DNA of 64,000 bases from Diabrotica undecimpunctata (lineage: Eukaryota > Arthropoda > Insecta > Coleoptera > Chrysomelidae), in the NCBI RefSeq assembly GCF_040954645.1, contig NC_092806.1, positions 2,232,001 to 2,296,000 on the forward strand. Direction: 5' to 3'. The notes under the pieces were generated by a model. The model saw only the letters and a program-made list of their open reading frames with translations, did no database searches and was not told the DNA's origin. This document shows positions 32,107 through 44,433 of this stretch, one piece after another (within the stretch, counting starts at the first letter, position 1; each line of letters starts with the position of its first letter). A program made the position numbers and the translations under genes.

Positions 32107-35100
32107 ATGAAGACTACATTGGTTTTGACTCTCTTGTTTTGCGTCGGTAAGCAATAAATATTTTTTATATTTATTCAGTATAACCGTTTTATTATTCTTA
32201 ATTGGTAATATTTGTATATTGTATACTACCTATTATACAATACTTTATTTATATCTGTGTAATTTTGACTAAATGTTTTTTAATTCCGCTTGTTTTTCAA
32301 ACTGGATGTACTAAGTATCTCAGGGTCAGAAACCAAGGAGGCAATTTCAAGAGGCGAAAAAAATAACAAAATTGTTAAAGCCACAAATATACAATACAAA
32401 CGCAGATGATGATTATTATTAGTAGCTTATATTATTAGCAATTTGGCAATATGTTAGGCCTCACTACACGCTTAGGTTAATTCAAGCCTATATATTGACT
32501 TAATTTCCGCATTCTTTTTATTCTTAATTTTCACCTATCTGTATAACTCTTTTATTATGTTTACGGAGTGTCATTCAATATTTTTGTAAGTGCATATTTC
32601 TAAGTTAATTTAAAAATATTTTTCATTTTCGGTCAATGTGAAGAAATTCTTAATCTTAAATTTCTATAAAGCGCATGCATCTTTTTCACTTTTACGTTAC
32701 ATTTTTTAATTATCTCTTCCCATGTATAGAATAAATAGCTTTGGACTTGTCTCCTTGTATCAGATCTCTAATTATTGTTGCTAATGGTAATTAATGCATT
32801 AACTAGTGCATTAATGCATTAGATGTTTATTTTAATCTGATATAATAATTCAAGTGCTGTTGTAAATTTGTTTTCCTTATCAATACCCTTATCATTTTGT
32901 TATTAAAATCTCTCTTCTCTATATTTTTTCTCAAAATTTTTGTCTTGGTATTAAACAGAGTATTAAAAGCTTTTTTAAGGTATATATTCAACAAATACAT
33001 TTTTTTTCTGTTTGCTAATATTTATCTATTATTTGTTTGATGTAAATAAATGGTCCTGGGGCCTTTTCTAAATCTGGTTTGTGATTACTCAAGTATGCTG
33101 CCAAATGATGAAAAAGTTACCAATGTGAATCCATAATACTAGTGTATAGTATTGTATTGTAGTAGAATATCTAATCTACTGGTTTCGAGGCTTACAATAT
33201 ATGAACCATCATCAGGCCACAGTATATAGGTTTAACAAAAACTAAAAGCTAAAAGACAATATCATGAAATAAAGAATGAACACCTATAATATACAGTGTA
33301 AATACAGCGTAAATACAAATTACTATAATTAAAATCTAAACAATCAATCAAATAATTTCAACAGGTTGTTTTCTTCTTGATAGCAGTAAGTTTATAGTAT
33401 CTCATAAAAATATTCTCTTCATCTGTTAATTATTTTATTATCTTCTGTAAGAACTTCGTTTTACTCTTCATTTTTATGCCTTAATTTTTAGATTTTTTTA
33501 TTGATTTTAGAACTTCAATTAAAAAACTTTCTAATTGTCTTTACTGTTTGTTTTCATCTTTTTCCAAATTTATTGCATTTTTTAAATTCTTTATAGTTTT
33601 CTGCTGTTTCATTTTGTAAGTATATATTTTAAGCCTATTTCTGGTTTTTTGGTTTTTATAAGTTATTCAAAAAGTTCATGATATATCTTCAAATATCTTT
33701 TATTCTATAAAAAAATTTAATTGATTGTTATTTTGTTTATTTGTATTTATCTGAGTATTTGGCTACAGATTACTGGATCCATCTGTAGCGTAACACATTT
33801 TATTAAATTTAAAAATACAAAAACTTTAAGATAAAAGTTATTTCATTTTAAAAATTTCTAACAATAAAAAGCTGACTTGTGTCTTAAAGCCATTGTTTAC
33901 TTTTAGGTCTGACCGTGTTCGCTCAAAGAACCCGTGAGCCTGAACCCGAGCCTACCGACGATCCTGAGTAAGTAAAAATCGTACAAATAAAAGGCAACTT
34001 GCTAATAAAATATTTGCCAATCTGGCCTGTTTTATCAAAAATAAATTTTATTGTTAAAATTTCTTAGCCTTAAATATATATTATGTTTAAAGATTTAGTC
34101 CGCCTGTTTGAAAATTTACTTTTTAATACTGTACTAGAACCCCAAAAAAGAGATCATATCACAAATGAGACTGGAAAAAAAAAGATGATATTTTGGAAGA
34201 TAATTAATTGATTTTGTTTAAAAAAGATCTGTTTATTGCATAGCAAGCTGAAGCTAGTTTCCTACTTAACAAATCAATATAAAGGGATAATTTAAGGTTA
34301 CTGTCTCATTCAAAACACAGCACTTCGGATCGCCACAGGTGCATTTAGAACCACACCCGTTAAGAATCTCCAATGTCTTACAGGAGAACCACCTCTTACC
34401 CTACGAAGGAAGTATCTAAGCCTTTCGTATGCATCTTCAGTTGCCAGTAACAAATTCAACCCAGTGTTTCGAAATACATTTACGGACCGGTATCTAGAAG
34501 CTTATAAAAAAAGTAAGTTCGATCCACCTTTCTATGAAAGAGTCCGAAGAAATTTAAAAGATCTGCAACTGCAAATTCCTGACCTCTATCCTTCAAATCT
34601 AAAAACTCCCCCTCCCTGGTTAATCATGATTCCCGAGATCAATACGACACTACTCCAATATCACAAATCAGAGACATCACCAAATGTAATCAGACAGTCA
34701 TTTTTAAAAGAACTCGAGACTTGCGGGGAAAGTTTTTGCATTTATACAGATGCCTCCAAATCTGCAAACGACGTAGGAGCAGCATTTGTCACTCCACATG
34801 CATCATTCCAATTTAAATTAAGGTCGGCCACCTCTATATACTCAGCAGAGTTATATGCAATATTACAAGCCCTCATTCATATCAAAAGTACAAAACAGTC
34901 TTCCTCCGTCATTATCTCAGATTCTCTAAACTCGTTAACAACAATTGATCAACTATTCACTAAGAACCCTATAGCCTTACTTATCAAGAAAGAACTTGTA
35001 TTTTAAGTAGATCATAAGTTATAGTTGCATAAGGAGTTGCAATGTTAGAGTTTTTCAGATGATACTGTTATCATCAGTAAAAAGAAAAAAAATTTCCGTC

Positions 35101-36968
35101 AATTTTCAAGTTAGTAACGTGTCCTTGCGATTCTCTACGTAAATGCTTTTGTGACTAGAGTATTATTTGCTCTTACTGGTTGTTTCTTATTTTCTAAGTA
35201 GGATTGAAGTTAATTTAAAGAAGTACCTCTAATTTCGTAGAAAATTAGTTTTTTTATCTAAATGATGATTTGAGTCATGATTTATACAATCAAAAGCTTT
35301 GGCATAGTCACAAAATACAGTGTCAGTGTAACGGTTATTTTTCAGTGCTTGATAGATTTTAGGTAGTACAAAAAACATCACTGGTACATTTATTAGATAA
35401 AAAGCAGAACTACCTTTTATAAAATAATGTTTTCAACGAGAAACGGTAAGTCGAAATGATATAGAAAGTCGGGCTTTTATAATTCTTTTAATAATTTTGG
35501 GTAGTACCAGTAGTGAATTAATAGGTCTGTAGTTGCATGCATTGATTTTCATCACCTCTATAAAGAAAAATAATAATGGCTGTCTTTAGGCACTCTGGAA
35601 GTATACCTTTTTTAAGTAATCAATACTTAGTGAAGCCAGGACTTCCTCACATTTTTTTGGGAGATTTAGGAAAATTTTTATGGATAATCCATCAGTACTA
35701 CAGAAAAATTTGCTCTTGATACTGTTGATTGTTTAGGTTAGTTCAGAATTATCAACTGATCTTAAAAAGACCAAATTCAAGACATTTTTTGAATTCTGAA
35801 AATAAAAGGTATGATCTTGTTGTGGCAAAATAGTGGACGTTATAATTTTACGCATATTAAAAAGTATTCATTTAGCTTTTTAGGGTTTGGAAAAAAAAAC
35901 ATGTTTGAGCCGTGTTAGTTTTATTTCGAAGATTGTTTATGATGAACTGAGTTTCCTTGGCAACACTTTTTGACCTTAATAATAATAACCCTAATAAACT
36001 TAATATTTAAAAAAAAAAGTCTATAAAATTTAGTTAATTGAATTAATAGAAAAAGTCGTTTCTTTCTACAGATTTGTTTGCGACAACTGTATATTATTTA
36101 CCACTGTAATCAAGGATTTAGTAGAAGAAGGAATACCCTTGGTAAGTTTTATAAGTAACACTATAGTCATCACATATGTGTCCATAAGAATTACATTTGT
36201 TTTATATACATTTTGTATGGCTGGCATTAAAATAATCGATTTTATTACTAATTACATAAAAATATTTAAAACATGCAATATTACCTGCATATTTTGAATA
36301 AAACAAAATCTGTGTGTAAGAAGTTACAAATATATAACAATAAAACGATGAAAACTTTGTTTTCAAAACTTTCACAAAATTTATTATATTATTTTATGAC
36401 TATAGTTGTTCCCGCAGAGTGCCTTTCTCAATTTTTGGTATGTGTTTACACTTTATAGTATTTAACTAAATAGGTTAAGGAGAGGAGAATTGTTTGACTC
36501 AAATTTGTCATTCAGAATTAAATCTGTATTTTTTAGTTTGTAAATTTTCATTGATTCTATCTAATAAAGATAGCTTAAGGTCTTTTTTTTTCATGTGAAG
36601 AATTTAAAATTCGTCATTAAAGGAATGATTATGATCTAGAAGGTGAAGTGCATAACTAACCTTTCTTTCTATTATTTTACAAATATAAAATCATTTTTTA
36701 ATCATTCATCAATATCGTATTCATATTACTCATAATCTTACCTCTTAATTTTTAAATAGTCTAAATTTATAAACTTTAAACTAAAATTACCGTTTTTATG
36801 TTATTTTAGGACGAAGTTGAAAGAGACGCAGATAGATTATGCGGTGTTTTACCAGGTGACTTAAGAGAATATTGTGAACATAATTTGCTCCCAAAAGTTG
36901 ATAGAATCTATGGCCAGATACACGAACATAATCCTGAGGAAGTATGCGAAAATTTGGACTTGTGTTGA
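32107..36968 (+). CDS. Saposin-B-like secreted protein, gene 3
   Basis: Exons: 32107-32146, 33907-33967, 36072-36141 and 36810-36968; the product is 109 aa. The signal peptide is MKTTLVLTLLFCVGLTVFA. The linker is QRTREPEPEPTDDPE. The domain starts FVCDNC and keeps six cysteines, ending CENLDLC. It is the inverted duplicate of gene 2 with the same phases and nearly the same exon 4. Intron 2 carries two LINE fragments and intron 3 the Penelope fossil in inverse orientation. AATAAA is at 37016-37021. The product is acidic, as in the other members. Function within the SAPLIP fold (lipid binding, membrane perturbation or other) cannot be told from sequence. Confidence 0.92.
32700..33120 (-). pseudogene. 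Possible LINE RT remnant, gene 3 intron 1
   Basis: Minus-strand scraps (HKRPQDHLFTSNKLLINISK, then FNTLFNTKTKIL) resemble the RT region around GFRKGRSTTDHIF. Decay makes this uncertain. Confidence 0.3.
34300..35006 (+). pseudogene. I/Jockey-type LINE fragment with RNase H domain
   Basis: Plus strand: LRIATGAFRTTPVKNLQCL, GEPPLTLRRKYL, then an open frame 34464-35006 with CIYTDASKSANDVGAAFV, SIYSAELYAILQAL and IISDSLNSLTTI. These three blocks carry the D, E and D of RNase H. It sits in gene 3 intron 2; the 3' part is missing. It is the same family as the copy at 6.3-6.8 kb. Confidence 0.85.
35030..35780 (-). pseudogene. LINE RT fragment, gene 3 intron 2
   Basis: Minus strand: NYRPINSLLVLPKIIKRIIKAR (in pieces) and VFCDYAKAFDCINHDS, the RT fingers and motif A of Jockey/CR1-like LINEs. 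It is frameshifted and inverted relative to the preceding LINE. Confidence 0.72.
36480..36660 (-). pseudogene. Penelope-like fragment in gene 3 intron 3
   Basis: The reverse complement carries the same words as 19560-19740 (CTTCACCTTCTAGATCAT, then AAGCTATCTTTATTAGATAG). It is the third copy of the same fossil, at the same intron position. Confidence 0.75.
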
Positions 36969-37021
36969 TATTCATTAAAAATTTTTTTAAAATATGTAAA
37001 TTTAAAAACGTCTAAAATAAA

Positions 37022-37786
37022 TATTTAAATATATTAATTTTGTTCTGTATTAAAATTATATTTTTTGTCAATATTTTATGCTTTCTTGTATAAAATATTA
37101 AGCGAATTTTTAGTCACTACTTGGTCCTGTATACGTACAAAATTTAACTTCTTTAGGAATTAAATGTAAGTAAGCATAGACCAAAAGTCGAAAACTAACT
37201 GTCATTTTTACAGCTGTGCATGCGATACGATTTAATCAGCGAAAAATCTACTGTAGTGTCGTCTCGTAAATTGTGATGCAGGCCTAAAAGGATGCAGTGA
37301 GATAGATTTAGCTAATGTCGATCAGAAATTTTATATGGAATAAAATCTACTTGAATTAATTTTGTTTAATATAATTTTACTGAGCTAGATTTAAATTTTT
37401 ATTTACCCATATTTTCATAGAACTAGAATTATAGAACTAATGAATAAAAACCAATGCTTATTACGTAGTACTAAATAATGTAGATAGCTGGAGTATGTTC
37501 TGATTTTTAAAATTTAATTTTGAAAAACGAAAAAACAGATATAACTTGTTTTAGAGTAAAAGTAAATAAGCTATATATTTTTAGAGATTTAAATTACTGG
37601 AGGTGACATAACAAAACCTTGTACTAAAATGATATTATTCACCGCTAAAGTGATAAAAACAATTTTAGATAAGTTAAATAATATATTATTGCATTTTAAT
37701 AAAAATTAGTCCTCGTTTTTTGAAGTGTGTATTTTGTTTGTCATATTTTATTAAATGAAAAATTTTTAATTGCTAAACCTACTATA
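37022..37786. other. Unassigned intergenic sequence after gene 3
   Basis: AT-rich; no coding or structural feature recognised. Confidence 0.5.
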
Positions 37787-37921
37787 AATATGAAGGTCCT
37801 ATTAAACTCGCATTAATTTTCTTTTTTTTTTTCTCGAAGGAACCTGTAACCTGTAATATGAAGGTCCTATTAAACTTGCATTAATTTTCTTTTTTTTTTC
37901 TCGAAGGAACCTGTAACCTCT
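37787..37921. repeat. Tandem duplication, two 68-nt units
   Basis: Units 37787-37854 and 37855-37921 differ by only about three positions (AAACTCGCATT versus AAACTTGCATT, and the T-run length). Each ends CGAAGGAACCTGTAACCT. They adjoin a GC-rich block (37922-38075) at the 3' end of the RTE-like copy. Confidence 0.9.
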
Positions 37922-38075
37922 AGAGAGCGCGTCCCCAGGTGGCGGATAGGGCAATGCCCGATCCGGTTTACCGGTGGTTAGGACGAAAATAAATTACCTC
38001 CCGTGGACCAACAGGTAATTCACCGAATGATTGCCGGTATAAGCAATCTCCCACTTATTACCAACGGCTGCGGGC

Positions 38076-39565
38076 TTCTTCTTCAGTGCCTTATCCGGTC
38101 CGGATGTTGGCGATCATCAAGGCTATCATGGTTTTGTTGACTGCTCTGCGAAACAGCTCCGCTGAGGTCATCCCAAACCATTGTCGGAGATTTTTCAACC
38201 ACGAGATACGACGGCGTCCCGGTCCTCTTCTGCCAAATACTTTACCCTGCATAACAAGTTGAAGAATTCGATATTTTTCTTCGTTCCGCATCACGTGGCC
38301 GAGGTACTCAAGCTTGCGTTGTTTAATTAAATTAAGCACTTCTTTTTCTTTTGTCATGCGCTGTAGGACCTCAACGTTGGTGACATGGTCCACATAAGAT
38401 ATTTTTAGTATCCTTCTGTATATCCACATCTCGAAGGCTTCGATTCGTTTTTCAGTGGCTTGCGTCAGTGTCCAGGCTTCAACTCCATACAGTAACACTG
38501 GAAGAACGTAGCACCTCACTATTCGCATCTTGGTTCCCAAACTGAGATCACTGCAGCACAGCAAGGATCTCAACTTAATAAATGTAGACCGTGCCATTTC
38601 AATTCTGGATCTAATCTCTTGAGCGTAGTCCCATTGTACGTTAAGGGTAGTTCCGAGGTAAGTGAATCTGTCGACTCTCTGGATCTCTTCGCTACCTGCC
38701 ATTAGTGCCCCGAAATCTAAATTTGTACGGCTGACAACCATGAATTTAGTTTTCTTAATATTAAGGTTCAGTCCGTATGTTACGCTCACAGTTCGCACTC
38801 GGTCTAGTAAGGCCTGCAGATCGTTTAGGCTGGTTGCTAGTAACACAGTGTCATCGGCGTAGCGGATATTATTGATGTATTCACCGTTCACTCGGATTCC
38901 CATGTCTAGGTTTGTGAGGGCTTCATTAAAAATCTCCTCAGAGTATATATTGAAAAGAGTCGGCGATAGCACACATCCTTGTCTTACTCCTCGCATGATC
39001 TTCACTTGGTCGGTCAGCTGGTCTTCGACCTTGACTTGAGCACGCTGGTTCCAGTATAAATTCATGATGATCCGAATGTCCTTCTCATCCAATCCAACTC
39101 TTTGTAGTGCGGTGACCATCTTCTGGTGCTGACAACGGTCAAATGCCTTGGCGTAGTCAATAAAACAAATATAGACATCACAACTGACATCGCGGCATCT
39201 CTGAAGTAGGACTTGTAAGGTGAAAAGTGCTTCACGTGTACCCATAGAATTGCGGAATCCGAATTGCATTTCACCGACATTTTCTTCGCATTTCTTGTAA
39301 ATTCTGGCATGTATGATTTTAAGACAAATTTTAAGTGCATGACTCATAAGACTGATAGTTCGGAAATCTTCGCACGTTTTCGCAGATCGTTTTTTTGGTA
39401 GCGTTACAAATGTTGACAATAGCCATTCCTCTGGGATATTACCTGAATCGTATATGGCGTTGAACAGTTCAGTTAACTCCTTCGTGCTCACTTCACTCAT
39501 CACCTTAATAAGTTCAACGGGTATTTCGTCCGGACCTGTAGCCTTACCATTCTTAGACTGCGGGC
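38076..39565 (-). pseudogene. RTE-like LINE, 5'-truncated, long open RT frame
   Basis: The minus-strand frame 39692-38091 is open for 533 codons. RTE-type coding begins near 39565 with GKATGPDEIPVELIKVM. It contains LMSHALKICLKIIHARI, FGFRNSMGTREALFTLQV, CFIDYAKAFD, MRGVRQGCVLSPTLFNIY, IRYADDTVLLAT (YADD intact), VLLYGVEAWTL, YLGHVMRNEEKYRIL, GRRGPGRRRISWLKN and a terminal ANIRTG-stop, followed by a GAAGAAGAAG tail. The endonuclease is missing. The first ~40 codons of the ORF are read-through of the neighbouring copy's 5' UTR, not RTE protein. Confidence 0.9.
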
Positions 39566-42500
39566 TGCGGGCAGATAAGTTAATAAGTGGAAGGGCACTC
39601 TTTTGTCCAAGGGTTGGGAAACTGGTCCTAAAGGCGTATGAATCGAAAAATAGATCACTGGCGTAAGGATGCAGAAGGCAACGGAGAACCACTGCATTAA
39701 AGACTCATAGAGTACCCTTAGTAAAGTCATGAATGGCTAGTGACAAGTAGAGTAAACAAACTTACTGATTATGGAGCACGGGATCTAAGATCCGGCAGGG
39801 AAGGAATAACTGTAGATCACAAGGCCTCCCAGGTCGTAAACCAGAGAAATCTCTGTGCACTTAAGACATTGAAAATGGCAACCTGGAATGTCAGAAGTCT
39901 ATACGCAACTGGTAAATTAGCGAACGTACTGCTTGAAATGGAAAACCTCCAAATTAACGTTTTAGGTATAAGTGACGTACAGTGGCCAGGTTCAGGCAAA
40001 CAAATTACAAATAATGGAACCATGTATTATTAAGGTAACAACGAGGTCAATCATCGAAATGGTGTTGCTATCTTAGTTGCAAAACAGTTCAATTACACTG
40101 TGAAAAATTTTACTCCTTATTCTGATAGGATCTTATCAATACAACTTCAGTCTGAAAAAGCTATAGTTAATTTTATTCAAGTTTATGCTCCTACGGCAGA
40201 TAAAGATGACGACGATATCTAACTATTTTACCATGATTTGGAACAAGTCTTAAATGAAAAAACATAACACTACAATAGTAATCTGTGACTTCAATGCCAA
40301 AGTTGGCCAGGGAAGAGTGGATGGATATGTGGGAGAATATAGTCTAGGAAATAGAAATTAACTTGGTGACCGTTTGGTACAATTTTGCCAAGAGGAAAAA
40401 TTTGTAATAGCTATTACACTTTTTAAGCTACCAAAAAGAAGATTGTATACATGGAAATCTCCCGGTGATACATCGAACAGAATAATTCGAAATCAAATTG
40501 ACTTTGTCCTCATTAGACAAAGATTTCGTAATTCTATACTGTCTGACAAAACTTACCCTGGAGCAGACATCGGTTTAGACCATAACCCCATAGTAGTCAC
40601 ATTACGAACCAAACTAAAACTGTTAAAAAACCCACACAAAGTAGAATTGATATTAAGAGATTAAGGGAACTACAAACAAAAGAACAAACTGTAAAAACTC
40701 TTAATGAAAATCTACGTAATGCCCAGGAACTGAATAAAAGTAGCTATAACATTGATCAGAAATGAGAAAATATAAAAGTAGCAATAAATAAAACAGCAAA
40801 TGAAAACTTAAAACCAAAGAAAAGAAAACGTAAAGACTGGATGACTGAAGAAATACTACTATTATTGAATAAAAGAAAATCATTTAAAACAAAAAATCCA
40901 ATTAAATAAAATGAAACTGATCGATTAATTAAAAAGAGAATAAAAGAAGCTAAGGAGAAAATGTTACATGAGCAGTGCCAAGAACTAGAAAAAATTGAGA
41001 AAAAGTATGACTTTTTTAAAATGCATAAAAGAATTAGAAAATTAACAGGAATAAGAAAAACACTTCAAACTAGGCAACGAAGAGATGAAAGTGGTGCACT
41101 TATAACAGATATTAAACAAAAAATGCAGAGATGGACACAACATATAGCACAACTTATTAAGACAAAGAGGGAACAGAAGCACCAAAAGAATTTAAGGATG
41201 ATACTGGGCCTGAAATTATACGAAAAGAAATTGAATATGCATTGAAACAAGCTAAAGGTGGTAAGTCTCCCAGGCCTGATGAAGTTTCTATCGAATTACT
41301 CAAAATTGTAAATACTGAATCTATTGATCTTCTTTTGGATCTACTCAATACCATATTTAGAACAGGTATATAATACCTAAAGAATGGCTTCAATCAACAT
41401 TCATACTGCTTCCCAAAAAAGCCAATGCAAAGGAGTGCAATAAATATCGCATCATAGCGTTAGCAAAAGTTACTTTAGTTTGGTATTTTAATTCACAATA
41501 GAATACATTAGAATTTGGATGAAGGCATAATTAATACATAAACTGGATTTAGGAAAGGACTGGGAACACGAGATGCACTGTTTGCAGTAAGTGTTCTTTC
41601 GCAGAGATGCTTAGATATAAATCATGAAGTAAATGCCTGTTTCATTGATTTTAAGAAGGAATTTGACAGAGTGCAGCATAATCGGCTTAAAGAAATTTTA
41701 TTAAATAAAATCATAGACATTAGAGACATCAGAATCATATTATGTAACCACTATTGGAACCAAACAGCAAAAGTAAAAGTTGAAAATGAACTGACAGAGG
41801 ATATCCAGATTCGCTGTGGGGTCCGCCAATGGTGTATGTTATCACCCTTGTTATTCATATTTGTATTTATACAGTAAAACCATCTCAGAATTACCACTTG
41901 CCGAGGTCAGTAAGGGCCTTATAATAAACGGTGAGCCACTTAATAATATTGACGATACCGTCCTTCTGACAGGAACACTAGAAGAACTGCAACACCTTTC
42001 TAAACAACTAAATATATATATTGCAACGATTATGGACTAATAATAAATTTAAAGAATATCAAGTTCATGATATTTACAAAAGCACAAATCATCAAAGTTA
42101 AGCTAGTACTAGATAATATAGAAATTGAACAAATATCTTCGTACAAATACCTTGGTGCATGGATCACAGAAGATACTGATCAGACAAAAGAAATAAGATC
42201 CCGCATTGAAATTGCACGGTCAACTTTTAATAGAATGAGAAAACTTTTTTGTAATCGCGATATCATTATATCGCTTTTATGTTATATTTTCTCTACTCTG
42301 AAAATATCATGGATGGATCGCAAAACAAGCGATCAAGTTCTCGAACAACCACGAAAACAAAGCGAAATTATAAATTCCATAAAAATCAGGAAATTGGAAT
42401 ACTTGGATCACATCATGAGAGGTGAAAAATACGAACTATTAAGAAATATAATGCAGAGTAAAATTAAAGACAGAAGAAGCGTAGGAAGACGTAAAATCTC

Positions 42501-42640
42501 GTGGCTACGCAATCCCCGTGAATGGTTTGGATGCAGTTCAATTGAACTATTCAGGCGCGTAACCAACAAAATTATAATTGCCAGAATGATTTCAAATCTC
42601 CGATACTAGCTGAGCTTGAAGAAGAAGGATAATTTTCTTT
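39566..42640 (+). pseudogene. RTE-like LINE, near full length, decayed
   Basis: The 5' UTR includes GCAACGGAGAACCACTGCAT. The endonuclease starts MATWNVRSLYATGKLANVLL (39874) and LGISDVQWPGSGKQI, then runs in broken frames (QVYAPTADKDDDD, IDFVLIRQRF). The RT part holds GLGTRDALFAVSVLSQRC, CFIDFKKEFDRVQHN, GVRQWCMLSPLLFIFV, then IDDTVLLTG where YADD is deleted to -DD. The C-terminus (YKYLGAWITEDTDQT, SWLRNPREWFGCSS, FRRVTNK) ends near 42609, with a GAAGAAGAAGG tail. Head-to-head with the minus copy. Confidence 0.87.
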
Positions 42641-43320
42641 TAGGTTAAATATAAATTATATTTACTTTACTTGATTGTATTTTGATCCGGTCATCAAATT
42701 TTTGACCTAAAAATCATACGAACAAAATAAATTTTGCTGAGAATACTAATTTTGAGACTCCAAAAATTATGAAAAGAGATGTGCCACTTCCACTCCAGAG
42801 CTTATTTCTAAATTACCCATCGTAGGCACAAGGGTACATTAATTATGATATATGATATATTTACCAAAAGTCTAAACGCCATAGAAAAACATGTTGCAAA
42901 TAAAAAGTGTAGCTGGGATAATTTTGAACAGAAATAAACTTTTGTCTTGAACTGGCGATTTTAAATGTGAGTTAGTCGCGCTAAATCAATTTTTTAAATA
43001 AAATTTGCATTAACTCGACGTTTAGTGCAAAGTACTCTTTTGATCAAATTGTCCTGTTGACAAAAATTTAAATGGGATTTAAAAAAGAAGAATGCAGCGT
43101 TCGTAAGCATGTTCTGTATGTTTTTCGCAAATAAAGTCAGTTTTTATAAAGCTGTTCAATAAATAAACGTTTCGTCGTTTATAAATAGCCTGATTTATAC
43201 CTTTTTCACGATTCTTATAAGACCAATAAAATTTGTCACTTAAACTGATTGGTCCTTGAAGGATTTCCATTGTTCGAGCTAGATCTTTAAAACTAACACA
43301 AAAGTTTGATTTTTAGTTTT
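42641..43320. other. Unassigned sequence
   Basis: No supported gene. Short frames here lack recognisable motifs. Confidence 0.5.
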
Positions 43321-43329
43321 ACCTAATTA

Positions 43330-43800
43330 AGTGAATAGAGCAAATAGAGACGCAGGCTGCCTAAATGAAACAATATGGAGAAATAAAAATATCGGGACAG
43401 AAACGAAAGGCAAAATTTACGAAACAGTAATCAGACCAATAATGACATACGCGGCAGAAACAAGACCTGACACAGACAGGACAAAAATAATGTTAGAAAC
43501 AGCAAAGCTGAAAACACTTATAAAAATTATTGATGGTAAACCACTATGGAACAGAGCTAGAAGTACAGAAATACGACATGGATGCAAGTTAAAGAACATC
43601 AAAAACTAGGTAAGAAATAGAAGAGAAGAATGAAATGATCATATAAGCCGAATGACAACAAATAGAGTAGTAAAGACGGCAAGAGACGGTTCCCAATAGG
43701 AAGACGATCAGTAGGAATACCACGAAAACGATGAAATGACAACTTACTGGAGGCACATTGAAAAACAAACAAAGTCATGTTTATATAAAAAGAAGAAGAA
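43330..43800 (+). pseudogene. LINE 3' end
   Basis: Frames: NRANRDAGCLNETIWRNKN, KGKIYETVIRPIMTYAAETR, and after a frame change ARDGSPIGRRSVGRP with a final MFI and (GAA)n tail at 43793-43806. This is the C-terminal part of a LINE RT, different in detail from the RTE-like copies. Confidence 0.78.
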
Positions 43801-44046
43801 GAAAAAATGATACTTACATAGCTGATGACGATACAGGTTAGTTCGGTTCGTCGAGTACTAGCTGCTATAGAGTACGAATAACAAGATTTGGTGAGATAGA
43901 CACACCGAAAGTAACCCGAGTAAGTTCTTATTCAGTCAATGTACAAATTAATGTAAATTACTATAAGAGTAAAACTTGTCTATTTGTCGTTGCTAATAAA
44001 ATCCTTTGTAATAGATATTGACACTCCTTGATGTAATTAAGGATAC

Positions 44047-44357
44047 TGTTACGATAAATATACTGGCCTAACTTTTATGACTAATTATTCTGTTTTATTG
44101 TAGAAATTTCGGTGGAAGTCTAGATTCAAATTATGGTGAATTCTCCAACTTGATGTTCTCGACTATTCCAGTATATCAGGATTTCGTATATAAATACAAC
44201 ATTTTTATATGGAGAGACAGTTAATACTCAAGACCCGCGCTCGCGAATTTGTACGTACGGATATAATAAATTATTGTCAGATAAGTTAATATAAATAAAG
44301 AAATAAATTAAATCCGTAAGTGTTATAAATATTGAACCTTTTAATAAATTCACAACA
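44047..44357 (+). repeat. 5' LTR of Ty3/gypsy element
   Basis: 311 bp, TGTTACGATA...TTCACAACA. By eye it is identical over its whole length to the 3' LTR. It holds a TATATAAAT box near 44187 and AATAAA words near the 3' side. It is preceded by ATAC (44043-44046), the 4-bp target duplication. Confidence 0.95.
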
Positions 44358-44433
44358 AATGGCGTCAGAGTGAGATCGAACATAAATTAGACTTATAATA
44401 ATAATACAAGTGAATATAAAATAAATTGTGAAA

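Noticed and set aside
39566..39692. N-terminal 40 codons of the 533-codon RTE frame as a novel fusion
   Set aside because: These codons are the antisense of the neighbouring RTE copy's 5' UTR, so the fusion is accidental read-through.
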